Source: JAHJKV01 sp963678135 (GTDB lineage Bacteria > Desulfobacterota > Desulfovibrionia > Desulfovibrionales > Desulfovibrionaceae). From it: DNA of 64,000 nucleotides. The notes beneath the pieces were generated by a model, which saw nothing but the letters and a program-made list of their open reading frames with translations, made no database searches and was not told the DNA's origin. Positions 1 through 10,549 of the stretch are shown piece after piece. The stretch spans positions 1,674,001-1,738,000 of the forward strand of contig OY782667.1 in NCBI GenBank assembly GCA_963678135.1, read 5' to 3'. A program made the translations under genes and the position numbers. Numbering within the stretch: position 1 is the first letter of the stretch; each line of letters starts with the position of its first letter.

Positions 1-617
1 ATGGACAGGATGATCGCTGCTGTGTGTGGTGCGCTTTTGAGGCTTTTGTACAAGAACCGGAGCCAGAACACTGCCAACTTGCCCTGTTTTGGGATAAGGA
101 AGAAATAGGTTCCGAAGGAGCCACTGGAGCAAAATCACTGTTCTTTGAATACTGCCTTGATGATTTGCGTGAAGCATGGGAGCCAAGCGCAAAACTTTCA
201 CATATTTTAATGGCCAGCCAAGCAATCAGCGCGGACGTTCATGCAGGAGTTGATCCTGATTTTCAAGATGTATATGAAAAACGAAATGCCGCGCGCATGG
301 GATATGGACCATGCTTTTCAAAATTTACAGGCCATCGTGGTAAAGTCGGTGCCAATGACGCACACCCTGAATTTATAGCCCAGCTTCGCGCTTTGCTTGA
401 AACATACAAGGTTCCTTGGCAAATGGCAGAACTCGGCAAAGTTGATTTAGGCGGTGGGGGAACAGTTGCTAAATTCCTTGCTGTGTACGGCATGGACATC
501 ATTGATATGGGACCACCGGTTCTCTCCATGCACTCTCCTTTTGAAATCACAAGTAAAGCCGATATTTATGCTACCTTGCAAGCATTTCGCGCCTTTTGGA
601 AAGGCTCAAGACTATAA
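1..617 (+). CDS. M18 family aminopeptidase (aspartyl aminopeptidase type), 3' part only
   Basis: This is the C-terminal part of a zinc-dependent M18 aminopeptidase, a cytosolic enzyme family that removes N-terminal, usually acidic, residues from peptides. The frame is open from base 3 to the TAA at 615-617, so the gene starts before the window; the GTG at 24 is an internal codon. The segment begins GQDDRCCVW, which matches the family's conserved DDR region, followed by a DVHAGVDPDFQD stretch in the position of the family's AHA-x-HP region and by a glycine-rich GGGGT segment. About 205 codons are present. It is followed after only 9 bases by selB, suggesting co-transcription. The family call rests on these motifs; the exact substrate cannot be told. 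Confidence 0.75.
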   Translation, partial: GQDDRCCVWCAFEAFVQEPEPEHCQLALFWDKEEIGSEGATGAKSLFFEYCLDDLREAWEPSAKLSHILMASQAISADVHAGVDPDFQDVYEKRNAARMGYGPCFSKFTGHRGKVGANDAHPEFIAQLRALLETYKVPWQMAELGKVDLGGGGTVAKFLAVYGMDIIDMGPPVLSMHSPFEITSKADIYATLQAFRAFWKGSRL

Positions 618-626
618 GGTATTTCT

Positions 627-2534
627 ATGCACTGTGTCATGGGTATGGCCGGACATATTGATCACGGCAAAACCTCTTTGGTCAAGGCATTGACCGGAGT
701 TGATTGCGATCGACTGCCAGAAGAAAAAAAGCGAGGCATCACCATTGAACTTGGCTTTACCCATTTGAATTATAAGGAAATGCAGCTTGGAATTATTGAT
801 GTGCCCGGGCATGAAAAATTTGTTAAAAACATGGTGGCCGGAGCAGCAGGGATTGATTTTGTTTTACTGGTTGTTGCTGCTGACGAAGGTATTATGCCAC
901 AAACACGAGAACATCTTGAAATCTGTTCTCTTTTGGGCATAACACAAGGACTTGTTGCGCTCACCAAAACCGATGTGGTGGACACGCAGTGGCTAGATAT
1001 GGTGCACGAGGAGCTTGCAGACTACTTGCGTACAACATTTTTGGCGCAAGCACCTGTTATTCCGGTTTCAGCACACAAGGAAAATGGTCTGCAAGAACTC
1101 AAAAATGCCTTGCTTTCTTTAGCTCAAAAAATAAAAAAGCATTCTGCTCTTGATCTATTACGCCTACCCATTGACAGGGTATTTAGCATGAAAGGTTTTG
1201 GTACCGTACTGACCGGTACTCTGCTTTCTGGAATGCTTGCAGTTGGTGACGAGATAGCCCTTTATCCCCAAAAAATAAAAAGCAAGGTTCGAGGCCTTCA
1301 ATCACACGGAGAGCAGGAAAAAATAACCGAAGCAGGACGCAGAGTAGCTGTCAACCTTGCTGGAGTTGAAGTAAACCAGCTCAGTCGAGGCAATGTTTTG
1401 ACATCCCCCAATGCACTCCTTCCTGCCCGTGAGTGGGACATCAAATTACGCTGCCTGCCCTCTTCACCTCGTCCTCTTAAGCACCGTAAAGAAGTGCATT
1501 TTCACCACGGCACTCGCGAAGTTTTAGCCCGTATATACTTTCTTGATCGCGATGAATTACAGCCGGGTGAAAGTGCTCTTTGCCGTGTACGATTCAATGA
1601 AGACATGGTTGGAGTATGGGGAGACCATGTGGTACTGCGCTCCTTTTCTCCCTTACAAGCCATTGCCGGAGGGCAATTAATCAATCCTTTAGGGCGCAAA
1701 ATTAAACGAAGCCCCCAAGCCGTCAAGCAATTAACTGTATTAGCACAAGCAGAGAGTGCTAAACGAGTCCTTGCACAATTAGATATGTCTGAAGCTACTG
1801 GTTTAGCTTTTACTGAACTACTTGTTTTGACAGGGCTCAATACCAAAATATTGACAAAAATACTGACTGATTTTTGCAGTACACAACAGGCCGTGCTCCT
1901 TGATAAAGAAGAGCAACGATATATTTCTGGCTCTCTTATAAACGTTCTAAAAAAAGAATGCCTTGCTTTTATTGAAACATTCCATGCTAGCCACCCTATG
2001 AAGCAAGGTATTACCCGTGGAGAACTCGCCTCATCTTGGGGCATACAATATCCGCCGAAACTTATCCATCTTTTAACAAAGCAATTAATCAAGACCAATC
2101 TTCTTGTAAGGGACGCAGAGCTTCTTGCCTTACCAAAACACAATGTCTTGCTGGGCAAAAACCAAAAGCAATTACACAAGGCAGTCTTAAACGCATATAT
2201 TGAACAAGGTAATCGGCCACCAAATCAAAAAGAACTGCTGACTCAATTAGAAGTTACAGCCAAAGAAGCTGCTCCCATATATACATATTTGCAAGAGCAA
2301 GGAGAATTGCTCAAAGTGACAGAAGGAATGTTCTTTTATGCTCCAGTACTCCACGCATTGAAGGATATAATTATCGAATATTTACAAAACAACACGAGTA
2401 TGACCGCACCGGAATTTAAAAATCTTTGCGGATTAAGTCGCAAATATGCTATTCCGATTTTGGAATGGATGGACAAAGAAAAAATAACACTACGCGTAGG
2501 TGATGCCCGGCAATTACGCAAGAATACTACTTAA
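627..2534 (+). CDS. selB: Selenocysteine-specific elongation factor SelB
   Basis: SelB is the GTP-binding elongation factor that delivers selenocysteyl-tRNA to in-frame UGA codons followed by a SECIS hairpin. The 635-residue length fits the family. The G domain is at the N-terminus: G1 GHIDHGKT at residues 9-16, G3 DVPGHE and G4 TKTD (in place of the usual NKxD). EF-Tu-like beta-barrel domains follow, and the last 250 or so residues form the winged-helix repeats that bind SECIS RNA. The ATG at 627 follows an AAGG at about 616-619 and lies 9 bases after the preceding stop. Its presence implies that the organism makes selenoproteins such as formate dehydrogenase or hydrogenase, but no selA, selD, selC or obvious selenoprotein is in this window. 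Confidence 0.95.
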   Translation: MHCVMGMAGHIDHGKTSLVKALTGVDCDRLPEEKKRGITIELGFTHLNYKEMQLGIIDVPGHEKFVKNMVAGAAGIDFVLLVVAADEGIMPQTREHLEICSLLGITQGLVALTKTDVVDTQWLDMVHEELADYLRTTFLAQAPVIPVSAHKENGLQELKNALLSLAQKIKKHSALDLLRLPIDRVFSMKGFGTVLTGTLLSGMLAVGDEIALYPQKIKSKVRGLQSHGEQEKITEAGRRVAVNLAGVEVNQLSRGNVLTSPNALLPAREWDIKLRCLPSSPRPLKHRKEVHFHHGTREVLARIYFLDRDELQPGESALCRVRFNEDMVGVWGDHVVLRSFSPLQAIAGGQLINPLGRKIKRSPQAVKQLTVLAQAESAKRVLAQLDMSEATGLAFTELLVLTGLNTKILTKILTDFCSTQQAVLLDKEEQRYISGSLINVLKKECLAFIETFHASHPMKQGITRGELASSWGIQYPPKLIHLLTKQLIKTNLLVRDAELLALPKHNVLLGKNQKQLHKAVLNAYIEQGNRPPNQKELLTQLEVTAKEAAPIYTYLQEQGELLKVTEGMFFYAPVLHALKDIIIEYLQNNTSMTAPEFKNLCGLSRKYAIPILEWMDKEKITLRVGDARQLRKNTT

Positions 2535-2616
2535 GCAGCTCTGGGCACAATAAAATTGTTCTTCCTCGGCCTTGCAAGCACAAAGGAATCATTGTAGCTC
2601 AAGGCAAAACACTGGC

Positions 2617-2653
2617 AGAAAAAAAAGGCTCACAGCAAAAAGCGTGAACCTTA
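2617..2653 (-). terminator. Rho-independent terminator of tRNA-His
   Basis: Read on the minus strand, a 9-bp stem (AAGGTTCAC with GTGAGCCTT, one G-U pair) closes a short loop and runs directly into eight T residues. It starts only about 8 bases past the tRNA CCA end, so it is well placed to end the tRNA-His transcript. Confidence 0.75.
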
Positions 2654-2660
2654 TATTTTC

Positions 2661-2737
2661 TGGGGTGAGTGAAGGGACTTGAACCCTCGGCCACTTGGGC
2701 CACAACCAAGTGCTCTACCAACTGAGCTACACCCACC
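2661..2737 (-). tRNA. tRNA-His (anticodon GTG)
   Basis: On the minus strand the sequence folds as a cloverleaf. The acceptor strand GTGGGTG pairs with CACTCAC through one G-U pair, the D arm reads GCTCAGTTGGTAGAGC, and the anticodon stem CTTGG/CCAAG encloses the loop TTGTGGC with anticodon GTG. The T arm contains GGTTCAAGTCC and the CCA end is encoded. A G at 2737 precedes the acceptor and faces a C discriminator, which is the extra G-1:C73 pair that marks histidine tRNAs. Confidence 0.96.
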
Positions 2738-2751
2738 ATGTGAGGACAGTT

Positions 2752-2780
2752 CCTTTAACTGAGCAGAGCAACTTGGTCAA
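2752..2780 (-). promoter_or_regulatory. Possible sigma-70 promoter for tRNA-His
   Basis: On the minus strand TTGACC (2775-2780) is followed by a 17-base spacer and TAAAGG (2752-2757), about 15 bases before the tRNA 5' end. The -35 box is good and the -10 box is imperfect, so this is tentative. Confidence 0.35.
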
Positions 2781-2822
2781 GCTGAAATATTAAAAAAGGC
2801 TCACAATAAAACAAGGAATTTC

Positions 2823-4073
2823 ATGGAAAAGTTAATCATAGAAGGCGGTTATCCCTTAGAAGGCAATCTTGCCGTGTCCGGTGCTAAAAACGCAGCACTC
2901 CCTATCCTCTTTGCCTGCCTTTTGGCCAAAGGGGAAGTTGTTGTTTCTAATGTTCCGAATTTGCAAGATATACGCACCACACTCAAACTTCTTAAATTTT
3001 TAGGATGTTCTGCCCGTTTGGAAAATGGTATAGTCACTGCTTATGTCAATACTTTATGCCCTGAAGCTCCCTATGAATTAGTACGCACCATGCGTGCTTC
3101 GGTACTATGCTTAGGGCCTCTGCTTGCCCTGCTCGGAGAAGCTATTGTGCCCTTACCCGGAGGCTGTGCCATTGGTGCACGACCTATTGATCAACATCAA
3201 AAAGCTCTTGAAAAAATGGGAGCGCAATTTGAAATGCGCAAGGGCAATGTGTACGGTAAGTGTACAGGTCTCCACGGAGCGCACATCACTTTTGATTTTC
3301 CAAGCGTCGGTGCCACTGAAAATTTACTCATGGCAGCATCCCTAGCCCAAGGGACTACTATATTAGAAAATGCAGCCAGAGAACCAGAAGTCGCAGACCT
3401 TGCCAATTTCCTTAATGCCCTTGGGGCAAAAATAACAGGCCATGGAAGCTCAATTATTACTATAGAGGGAGTTTCCGAGTTGCGCGGTAGTCACTACAAA
3501 GTCATGCCGGATCGCATTGAGGCCGGAACCTATATGGCAGCTTTGGCCGTAACAGGTGGGGAAGTATTGCTCCAAGATTGTCCACACAAAGAACTGGATG
3601 TTGTAATTCATAAATTCAGGGAAATGGGGCTTGATATTGAACTGCAAGGAAGTGATACACTTGTTCGCTCTGCTGACAAATTACACAGTGTTGATATAAC
3701 AACACAACCCTATCCTGGCTTTCCTACGGATATGCAAGCACAGTGTATGGCAGCTATGTGTCTAGCGCAGGGTACTGGCAGTATTGAAGAAAGAATTTTT
3801 GAAAATCGTTTTATGCACGTTCAAGAGCTGAGTCGTCTTGGTGCGGATATTCGTCTGAAAGGACGTATTGCCATGGTACGCGGTGTAAAAAAATTGCTTG
3901 GAGCACCGGTCATGGCTTCTGACCTTCGCGCTTCTGCCTGTCTGGTCATCGCTGGACTGGCTGCGGATGGCATTACAGAAATACAAAGAATCTACCACCT
4001 TGACAGAGGCTATGAACGTATTGAGGAAAAACTTTCCGCAGTGGGAGCGCATATTAGACGGGAGCAAGATTGA
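2823..4073 (+). CDS. murA: UDP-N-acetylglucosamine 1-carboxyvinyltransferase (MurA)
   Basis: MurA transfers enolpyruvate from PEP to UDP-GlcNAc, the first committed step of cytoplasmic peptidoglycan precursor synthesis. At 416 residues it has the usual length. The conserved SGAKNAALP near residue 20 carries the substrate-contacting Lys-Asn pair, and the active-site loop [12 protein letters not shown] holds the catalytic cysteine near residue 115, the residue alkylated by fosfomycin. The ATG at 2823 has an AAGGA upstream. The stop overlaps the TTG start of comEC by four bases, so the two genes are probably translationally coupled. Confidence 0.97.
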   Translation: MEKLIIEGGYPLEGNLAVSGAKNAALPILFACLLAKGEVVVSNVPNLQDIRTTLKLLKFLGCSARLENGIVTAYVNTLCPEAPYELVRTMRASVLCLGPLLALLGEAIVPLPGGCAIGARPIDQHQKALEKMGAQFEMRKGNVYGKCTGLHGAHITFDFPSVGATENLLMAASLAQGTTILENAAREPEVADLANFLNALGAKITGHGSSIITIEGVSELRGSHYKVMPDRIEAGTYMAALAVTGGEVLLQDCPHKELDVVIHKFREMGLDIELQGSDTLVRSADKLHSVDITTQPYPGFPTDMQAQCMAAMCLAQGTGSIEERIFENRFMHVQELSRLGADIRLKGRIAMVRGVKKLLGAPVMASDLRASACLVIAGLAADGITEIQRIYHLDRGYERIEEKLSAVGAHIRREQD

Positions 4074-6472
4074 GTCTTTGCTGTACCACAACAAAGAAAA
4101 TATATACGCCATGCACCTCGTTATTGCCTTGGCAAGTAGCTTTTTTGGCAGGGGTTTGTGGCATATTCTGTCTACGCTATCCAAAGGAAAGCCTTTTGTG
4201 GCTCATCATTCTTTGGCTGGCTTGGCTTGCTTTCGGTGGCAGGGCAAAAATTTACAGAGCCATGTCTTTGGCTTATTGCATAGGCTATATATTAGCATAT
4301 ATCTGGCTTCCCTCCAGCCCTGTGCTGCCTCCTTGGGTCGGAAACGGACAAGCTGTTTTAATACACGCTCAGGTCGCGGAAGTACACTCCAAAGCAGATA
4401 AACGTTGCACTGTTTTGCTGGAGCATGTGCAATGCACCCTTAACGACGGTAGTCATGTTTCTTTGCCCGGTTTGCTCCAATGGAATTGGCATTATCCAAC
4501 ACAACGTATCTGGCCAGAGCAAAGCATCAGCTTGCGTACCCGAATAGATCCTATTGAAAATTTTGGAAATACTGGTGCTTGGGATTATGCCTTTAGCCAA
4601 AAGCTGAAAAATATACACTGCAGGATTTATTCTCGCGGTTTTGCCCGTGAGCTATATATCGGGGAAAAGGAACTATCACTTTTCCAGCAATGGAAAGAAA
4701 ACCTTAAACGTCATATTGCACAGCATAGCTCAGGGCAAGGGGGGGCAATGCTTGCAGCGCTCCTTACAGGAGATCGTTTTTTTCTAACGCCTGACAGTCT
4801 GGATGTCCTTCGCAGAGCCGGACTTGCCCATACCTTGGCTTTATCCGGATTACACCTTGGCTTTATTCTCATCTTCGCTACTATTTTAACATATTGCATA
4901 AGTTGCATATGCCCACCTCTACTACTGTATATACCGCGCCCCAAACTTATGCTTTTCGTTTCACTGCCTTTAGTGCTTGCCTATCTCTGCTTGGGAGATT
5001 TTGCGCCATCCTTGCTACGTGCAAGCTGTATGTTTGGCTTTATGGCCTTACATCTCCTTTTTGGAAAGGCTCGTTTTTTGCTGGATAGCCTTTTTGTCGC
5101 ATTATTAAGCATCCTGCTTATATCGCCACTTCTTGCTTTTGATATTCGCTTACAACTATCTGCCTTAGCAGTTGCTGGCATTGCTGTCTTTTTCCCAATA
5201 CTACAGCATTACTATGTATCAGGGAAAAAAAATTTTATTCGCTGGCCTTTAAGTATCTTACTAGTAAGTATTTGCGCTACTTTTGTTTTATTGCCCATGA
5301 CGGCAAAAACCTTTGGAGTTTTTAGCCCTAACCTTTTGCTCAATATCATTTGGCTACCACTTCTCGCCTGTTTGGTTATGCCTTTAGGCTTAATTGGTCT
5401 GCTCACTTCTTTTTTTCTTCCCTCTCTTGCCAGTACTTGTTTTGCGCTCGCAGCATATATCTTACAAAACATGCTTCATATGCTCACTTGGCTTCAAGGA
5501 GAAGGATTTTTGCCTTTGATACAACTCTTACGCCCTCTTTGGCCAGAGATGCTTGGGGCATGGCTTTTGATCTGCTGTCTTGCCTTTGTTATCACAAAAA
5601 GAACAATACCTTGGTGGACATGTTTTTTTGGTTTATCCCTCTTAATTTGGCCACATATTGACATCATGGTACAGGATAGCAAAATTAATATTCGCGTCTC
5701 TGTTTTGGATGTAGGTGAAGGTCAAAGCGTTTTAATTACAGCCCCAGGTGGCAAACGCACGCTTATAGATGGAGGCGGATTTTTTTCACGCACCTTTGAT
5801 GCAGGACGCGATGTGCTTGCCCCAATGCTTACTTTAGGGCGTCCGCCACGCCTGTCTACCATTATTTTAAGCCACCCTGATGCAGATCATTATAAGGGCT
5901 TACTGCATTTACTCAAGTATTTTGAAGTAGGTTCTTTTGCTCACAATGGCGAATTACCGCAAGGCAAGTATCGCAACTTGTTCAAAGAGGCTTTAGAAAA
6001 TATACCTATGCAAAAACTCATGGCCGGAGATAGCCTTTCTTTAGGGCAAAATTTGACCTTGGAAGTCTTGCATCCAAGCAGCACTTATATTGCCCCAACA
6101 AGCAATGATAGTTCTTTGGTTTTGCGTCTTATGCGCGGGGTAGAAGGTTTGTGCCTTGTATGTGGGGATATAGAAACTACTGCTATTGAGACTTTGCTTC
6201 ATGAAAAAAGAGTACTGCGTGCTCAAACACTGGTCTTACCGCACCATGGAGCAGTTTCAAGTTTATCACTTCCTTTTTACCGCGCGGTTTCTCCGCACAT
6301 GGCAGCTTGTTCCAGCGGACGATATACCCACAATATACATCCTCACCCAAAAGTACTTGCCACCTTAGCAAAACAAAATTGCCCTACATTTTCTACATGG
6401 CAAAAAGGAATGATCGAATGGGAATGGCAAGAGACTGGAAGTTTTCAGACCTTTTTTCCGGCAGTAAAGTAA
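4070..6472 (+). CDS. comEC: ComEC/Rec2-type DNA internalisation protein
   Basis: ComEC is the inner-membrane channel through which single-stranded DNA enters the cytoplasm during natural transformation. The 800-residue protein has an N-terminal soluble segment between hydrophobic helices, a central Competence-domain block of many transmembrane helices (about residues 210-520), and a C-terminal metallo-beta-lactamase-like domain with the motif [10 protein letters not shown]. The start is TTG at 4070, overlapping the murA stop and preceded by GGGAG at the right distance. The architecture is complete, so the gene looks intact. Whether the organism is naturally competent cannot be told from this gene alone, because comEC homologues are widespread. 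Confidence 0.92.
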   Translation: MSLCCTTTKKIYTPCTSLLPWQVAFLAGVCGIFCLRYPKESLLWLIILWLAWLAFGGRAKIYRAMSLAYCIGYILAYIWLPSSPVLPPWVGNGQAVLIHAQVAEVHSKADKRCTVLLEHVQCTLNDGSHVSLPGLLQWNWHYPTQRIWPEQSISLRTRIDPIENFGNTGAWDYAFSQKLKNIHCRIYSRGFARELYIGEKELSLFQQWKENLKRHIAQHSSGQGGAMLAALLTGDRFFLTPDSLDVLRRAGLAHTLALSGLHLGFILIFATILTYCISCICPPLLLYIPRPKLMLFVSLPLVLAYLCLGDFAPSLLRASCMFGFMALHLLFGKARFLLDSLFVALLSILLISPLLAFDIRLQLSALAVAGIAVFFPILQHYYVSGKKNFIRWPLSILLVSICATFVLLPMTAKTFGVFSPNLLLNIIWLPLLACLVMPLGLIGLLTSFFLPSLASTCFALAAYILQNMLHMLTWLQGEGFLPLIQLLRPLWPEMLGAWLLICCLAFVITKRTIPWWTCFFGLSLLIWPHIDIMVQDSKINIRVSVLDVGEGQSVLITAPGGKRTLIDGGGFFSRTFDAGRDVLAPMLTLGRPPRLSTIILSHPDADHYKGLLHLLKYFEVGSFAHNGELPQGKYRNLFKEALENIPMQKLMAGDSLSLGQNLTLEVLHPSSTYIAPTSNDSSLVLRLMRGVEGLCLVCGDIETTAIETLLHEKRVLRAQTLVLPHHGAVSSLSLPFYRAVSPHMAACSSGRYTHNIHPHPKVLATLAKQNCPTFSTWQKGMIEWEWQETGSFQTFFPAVK

Positions 6473-6525
6473 GAACATAGAGCCAAAGTTTTGAAAAAAA
6501 AGCGAAGACGAGAAGAAGAAAGAAA

Positions 6526-6555
6526 TGGATCCTGCGACTTACGCGCAGGATGACA
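6526..6555. repeat. Intergenic hairpin repeat, copy 1 (GGATCC-type stem)
   Basis: Stem ATCCTGCG/CGCAGGAT around a 7-base loop, flanked by TGG and GACA. It lies between comEC and nadC and is preceded by a purine-rich tract (about 6489-6525). A decayed half copy follows at about 6600-6616. Confidence 0.75.
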
Positions 6556-6691
6556 AGAAGGGATACAGGGCAATAAAAGGAGGGGGAGTGAAACGACAAG
6601 TGCAGGATGACAAAAGCTGGCGCAGGAGAACGAAGCAGGGGTTTGCACTGAAATTGAAATACATTTGCTTTGAAATTTTGCACAAGCTTTC

Positions 6692-6720
6692 TTGACGAAC
6701 AGGGAAAGCTCCCCTATTTT
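6692..6720 (+). promoter_or_regulatory. Probable sigma-70 promoter of nadCAB
   Basis: TTGACG (6692-6697), a 17-base spacer and TATTTT (6715-6720) lie 31 bases before the nadC start codon. Position and spacing are right for the NAD operon promoter. No repressor box was recognised around it. Confidence 0.55.
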
Positions 6721-6751
6721 TATTTTTTCGATTTTCACGCAAAGGTATAGT

Positions 6752-7615
6752 ATGTCAGAACAACTTTTTGATTCCTTTTTCAGCAAAGAAGCCAAGCTTT
6801 TTTTACTTGCAACTCTTCGCATAGCTCTTTCCGAAGACGGCCCTGATTTGACCTCACAAGCCTTATTCACGGAACCAGACATTGCCCAAGCACAAATCAT
6901 AGCAAAGCAAGATACCATTGTTTGTGGGTTGCCTTTAATTCCTTTAATTCTTGAATTTAGTGAAGCAGAGTTTCAAACATACCTCAATGCAGATGACGGA
7001 GACTTCGTTCACTCAGGGACTCTTGTCGCGTCTTTGCAAGGTCCGGCAGCACATTTACTCAAGGCTGAACGTGTTATTCTCAATTTTCTCACCCACCTTT
7101 CAGGAATAGCAAATCTAACAAATCAATATGTTGCAAAACTTCAAAATACTCAAAGCACTCTTTTAGATACACGAAAAACTCTTCCCGGATTGCGCTACCC
7201 TGAAAAATACGCTGTACTCTGTGGTGGTGCTCAAAATCATCGTCTCAATCTTGCTGAAATGCTCATGCTCAAAGACAACCATATTGACCGTGCCGGCAGT
7301 ATCATTAAGGCCGTAAAGCAATGCAGAGATACATATAAGCCCTGCCCAGCCATAGAAATAGAATGCCGTTCTCTTGCCGAAGTGGAGCAGGCCGTAGCCT
7401 GCAATGTAGAACGAATCATGCTTGATAATATGGATTTTGAAAGCATGGCTCAAGCCTTGCGCCAGATCCCTCAAACCATTGAAACAGAAATTTCAGGAAA
7501 CATCAGCTTGGAAAATATCCATGATTTTGCCCAACTTGGAGCAAACTTCATCTCCGTAGGACGCTTGACGCATTCAGCACCGGCCTCGGATTTTTCCATG
7601 CAAATCCTGCTCTAA
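6752..7615 (+). CDS. nadC: Nicotinate-nucleotide pyrophosphorylase, carboxylating (quinolinate phosphoribosyltransferase)
   Basis: NadC converts quinolinate and PRPP to nicotinate mononucleotide, CO2 and pyrophosphate, the last step of de novo nicotinate ring supply to NAD. The 287-residue protein contains the family signatures TRKTLPGLR near the middle, HRLNLAEMLMLKDNH, an EIECRSLAE strand and the C-terminal SVGRLTHSAPASDFS. The frame is open further upstream, but the ATG at 6752 is preferred because it has AAAGG upstream and begins where the family begins. It ends 3 bases before nadA. Confidence 0.95.
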   Translation: MSEQLFDSFFSKEAKLFLLATLRIALSEDGPDLTSQALFTEPDIAQAQIIAKQDTIVCGLPLIPLILEFSEAEFQTYLNADDGDFVHSGTLVASLQGPAAHLLKAERVILNFLTHLSGIANLTNQYVAKLQNTQSTLLDTRKTLPGLRYPEKYAVLCGGAQNHRLNLAEMLMLKDNHIDRAGSIIKAVKQCRDTYKPCPAIEIECRSLAEVEQAVACNVERIMLDNMDFESMAQALRQIPQTIETEISGNISLENIHDFAQLGANFISVGRLTHSAPASDFSMQILL

Positions 7616-7618
7616 CTC

Positions 7619-8626
7619 ATGTCTGATACAAGCTTTATTCAAGCCAAAAAACAAGAATACGGTTCCCGACTCGTCATTCTTGGACACCATTATCAAAACG
7701 ACGCTATTATGCGCCATGTCGATTATAGCGGAGATTCTTTGGAGTTGGCTCGCAAAATTGGCAAACTCGACGCTCAATATATTATTTTTTGCGGGGTATG
7801 GTTCATGGCAGAATCAGCTGCACTTTTGAAAAGCAGTAAGCAATCCGTATATACTCCGGAGACATCTGCTTCATGTGCGATGGCAGATATGCTTACAGCA
7901 AGGCAGCTGCGTAATGTATTGAATACGCTTCAAGCAAACGGCAAAAACATCATCCCCTTGGCCTATGTCAATTCCTCCCTTGAGGTCAAAGCCGTGGTTG
8001 GTGAGGCCGGAGGTGCAGTCTGTACCTCTGCAAATGCAAAAATTATGTTGGACTGGGCCATGCGTCAGGGAGATGCTGTTCTTTTTTTACCAGACATGCA
8101 CCTTGGAAATAATACGGCTAATGCCTTAAATATTCCGTTGCCAAAACGTGAGCTTATCAATACCACTTCGCTTGCTCCAAAGCCAGACACCAAACTTTTT
8201 CTCTGGCCCGGCTATTGTCCGGTGCACGATCTTTATAGCACAAAACATATACAAGATATTAAAGAAAAAGACCCCACAGCACTCATTGTGGTACACCCTG
8301 AAAGCCCTCCTGCTGTTGTTGCTGCAAGTGACGGCTTTGGCTCTACTTCCTTCCTCATTCAATACGCTAAAGAGGCCAAAACCGGTGCAAATATCTATAT
8401 CGGTACTGAGGCAAATCTTGTGAACAGATTGGCTCAAACATATGCCCCTGAGAAATCCATCAATCATTTATTGCCTGTGTATTGTGAAGATATGGCCAAA
8501 ATAAGCGAAGCTAAACTCGCTCATTTACTCAAGAATTTAGAACAAACAAAAGCAGTAGAAATAGATATGCTTTTGGCAGAACCGGCTCGCTTAGCCCTGC
8601 AGCGTATGCTCAAGGCCTGTTCCTAA
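7619..8626 (+). CDS. nadA: Quinolinate synthase NadA
   Basis: NadA condenses iminoaspartate with dihydroxyacetone phosphate to quinolinate, using a [4Fe-4S] cluster. The 335-residue protein has GHHYQND near the N-terminus and cysteines in CGVWFMAES, VCTSANA and GYCPVHD that fit the three cluster ligands. It sits between nadC and nadB with a 3-base and an 18-base gap, so the three genes form one operon. The cluster is oxygen-sensitive, in keeping with an anaerobe. Confidence 0.96.
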   Translation: MSDTSFIQAKKQEYGSRLVILGHHYQNDAIMRHVDYSGDSLELARKIGKLDAQYIIFCGVWFMAESAALLKSSKQSVYTPETSASCAMADMLTARQLRNVLNTLQANGKNIIPLAYVNSSLEVKAVVGEAGGAVCTSANAKIMLDWAMRQGDAVLFLPDMHLGNNTANALNIPLPKRELINTTSLAPKPDTKLFLWPGYCPVHDLYSTKHIQDIKEKDPTALIVVHPESPPAVVAASDGFGSTSFLIQYAKEAKTGANIYIGTEANLVNRLAQTYAPEKSINHLLPVYCEDMAKISEAKLAHLLKNLEQTKAVEIDMLLAEPARLALQRMLKACS

Positions 8627-8644
8627 ACTCATAAGGAAAGCTCT

Positions 8645-10231
8645 ATGCCCCACCATTTTCGTTCCACGGCAAAAGTCCTTATTATAGGTTCGGGCATTGC
8701 CGGAGCAACTGCAGCCCTCACTCTTGCAGACCAAGGCGTTCAGGTGACTTTGCTTACTGCCGAAAACTCGCTGGCTGAAGGAAATACTGCTTTGGCACAG
8801 GGTGGCATTGTTTACACCACGCGTGAAGATAATCCTAAAATACTGGAAAAAGATATTAGCACCGCAGGATGGAAGGCAAATTCAGCTAAAGCCACACGCT
8901 TTCTTTGCCGTTCTGGACCAAAGGCTGTGCAAGAAATCCTCATAAAAAAACTACAGGTTCCTTTTGCTCAAAAAAAAGGGCAATGGGAGCTCACTCGCGA
9001 AGGTGGACACAGCCTGTCGCGCATTTTGCATTGCGCAGATCATACTGGCAAAAATATCATGGATGCTTTGGAAATAGCTTTAGAAAAGCATAAAAATATC
9101 CAAATACTTCCTCGGCGAACCGCAATTGATTTACTCACCACACACCATCACGCCAAGCACCAAGATTTTAAGTACAGCCTCAGCAACCAATGCGTTGGAG
9201 CCTATGTCTTTAATCAAGATTTGCACACTGTTGAAACATGTTTGGCAGACTACACTATTTTGGCTACAGGTGGCATCGGGCAAATCTACCTGCACACAAC
9301 CAACACCAAAGGTTCTATCGGCTCTGGTATTGCCATGGCCAATAGAGCAGGAGCCCGAATAGTCAACGCAGAATACATACAGTTTCACCCCACAGCCCTA
9401 TACCAAGGCTCCAAAAAAGCTGAGCGCAGATTTTTAATCAGTGAAGCTGTTCGCGGTGAAGGAGCAGTTCTTGTTGATGCAGAGGGCTCTGCCTTTATGC
9501 CTCGCTATGATCAGCGTGCTGACTTAGCGCCACGCGATATTGTCACTCGTGCAATTATGGATGAATTGCTACGCACCGGTAATGACTGTGTGTACCTTGA
9601 CGCTACTCGCCTTCAAAACGATCCGCAGCAACGCTTTCCCACGATTTATCAAAAATGTTTGGAAATGGGACTTGATATTACTCGTGATTTTATACCCGTA
9701 GTACCTGCTGCCCATTATTGTTGTGGCGGTGTGCTCGTGGACAATCGAGGTCGAAGTACTATTGAACGTCTCTATGCTGCTGGAGAAACAAGCTGCACCG
9801 GAATCCATGGAGCAAACAGACTGGCCTCGACTTCTCTTTTGGAAGGACTGCTTTGGGGGCATTCAGCCGGACAGGATATTGCTGCACGAGCTAAAAAAAG
9901 TTCCAGCCTTTCAAAAAAACTACAGGACTCTATTCCTGATTGGCGCTGCCCGGGCAATACAAATAACGAAGACCCTGCGTTGATTGCACAGGATTGGGCA
10001 ACAATCCGTAACACCATGTGGAACTATGTAGGGGTTTGCCGATCAACAGATCGTTTAGGGCGAGCGTTTTCAGATTTACGAACCTTACATAAAAATTTAC
10101 AAGATTTTTATAGGCAAACCCCTATTTCCAAATCCATCATTGATCTAACGCACGGCTGCCAAACTGCCTATACAATAACACTGGCTGCCCTACGCAACCA
10201 ACAATCCCTAGGCTGCCACCATCGAGTGTAA
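8645..10231 (+). CDS. nadB: L-aspartate oxidase NadB
   Basis: NadB is the FAD enzyme that oxidises L-aspartate to iminoaspartate, feeding NadA; in anaerobes fumarate can replace oxygen as acceptor. The 528-residue protein starts with the FAD-binding dinucleotide motif IIGSGIAGA. It carries the flavin-contacting NTALAQGGI, the catalytic-region EYIQFHPTAL and RGEGAVLVD blocks, and the C-terminal GIHGANRLASTSLLE signature of the fumarate reductase/aspartate oxidase family. AAGGA lies upstream of the ATG. It is the last gene of the nad operon. Confidence 0.96.
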   Translation: MPHHFRSTAKVLIIGSGIAGATAALTLADQGVQVTLLTAENSLAEGNTALAQGGIVYTTREDNPKILEKDISTAGWKANSAKATRFLCRSGPKAVQEILIKKLQVPFAQKKGQWELTREGGHSLSRILHCADHTGKNIMDALEIALEKHKNIQILPRRTAIDLLTTHHHAKHQDFKYSLSNQCVGAYVFNQDLHTVETCLADYTILATGGIGQIYLHTTNTKGSIGSGIAMANRAGARIVNAEYIQFHPTALYQGSKKAERRFLISEAVRGEGAVLVDAEGSAFMPRYDQRADLAPRDIVTRAIMDELLRTGNDCVYLDATRLQNDPQQRFPTIYQKCLEMGLDITRDFIPVVPAAHYCCGGVLVDNRGRSTIERLYAAGETSCTGIHGANRLASTSLLEGLLWGHSAGQDIAARAKKSSSLSKKLQDSIPDWRCPGNTNNEDPALIAQDWATIRNTMWNYVGVCRSTDRLGRAFSDLRTLHKNLQDFYRQTPISKSIIDLTHGCQTAYTITLAALRNQQSLGCHHRV

Positions 10232-10549
10232 AACTAGGGGTATCTTGGGAAAAACTACTCGCTAATTTTCTAAAGCACCATGGCAAACGCATATGAGCTT
10301 TTCTGCCTTTTTGCACATAAATCGCAAAGTCTAACAAAGCCGGACTATGATTCCTAAACACTGTACGGTATGGAAAAAAGAAGACTGGAAGAGCTGGATT
10401 CTGCGAATTCGCGCAGAATGACAAGAGAGTGTTTACCCCACAATTCAGCGTTTATCCCAAAATTTCAAGGCATTTGCCCTACAGACAGCACAGTCCCATC
10501 AAGTTTCACCTGCCCCCATCTTCAAGGGAAGGGAATTTGATATATCCAA
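10232..10549. other. Convergent intergenic gap nadB/trkH
   Basis: No gene is seen here. The gap holds one hairpin repeat (10394-10423), a copy of the short motif GGCAAACGCATA (10282-10293), and otherwise unstructured AT-rich sequence. No clear Rho-independent terminator was recognised for nadB or trkH. Confidence 0.6.
10394..10423. repeat. Intergenic hairpin repeat, copy 2
   Basis: Stem ATTCTGCG/CGCAGAAT around AATTCG, flanked by CTGG and GACA; an A/G-rich stretch lies just before it. Confidence 0.8.

Noticed and set aside
6393..6918. Minus-strand open frames between comEC and nadC
   Set aside because: They cross the hairpin repeat and the start of nadC, are low in complexity, and lie opposite a good promoter and start for nadC.
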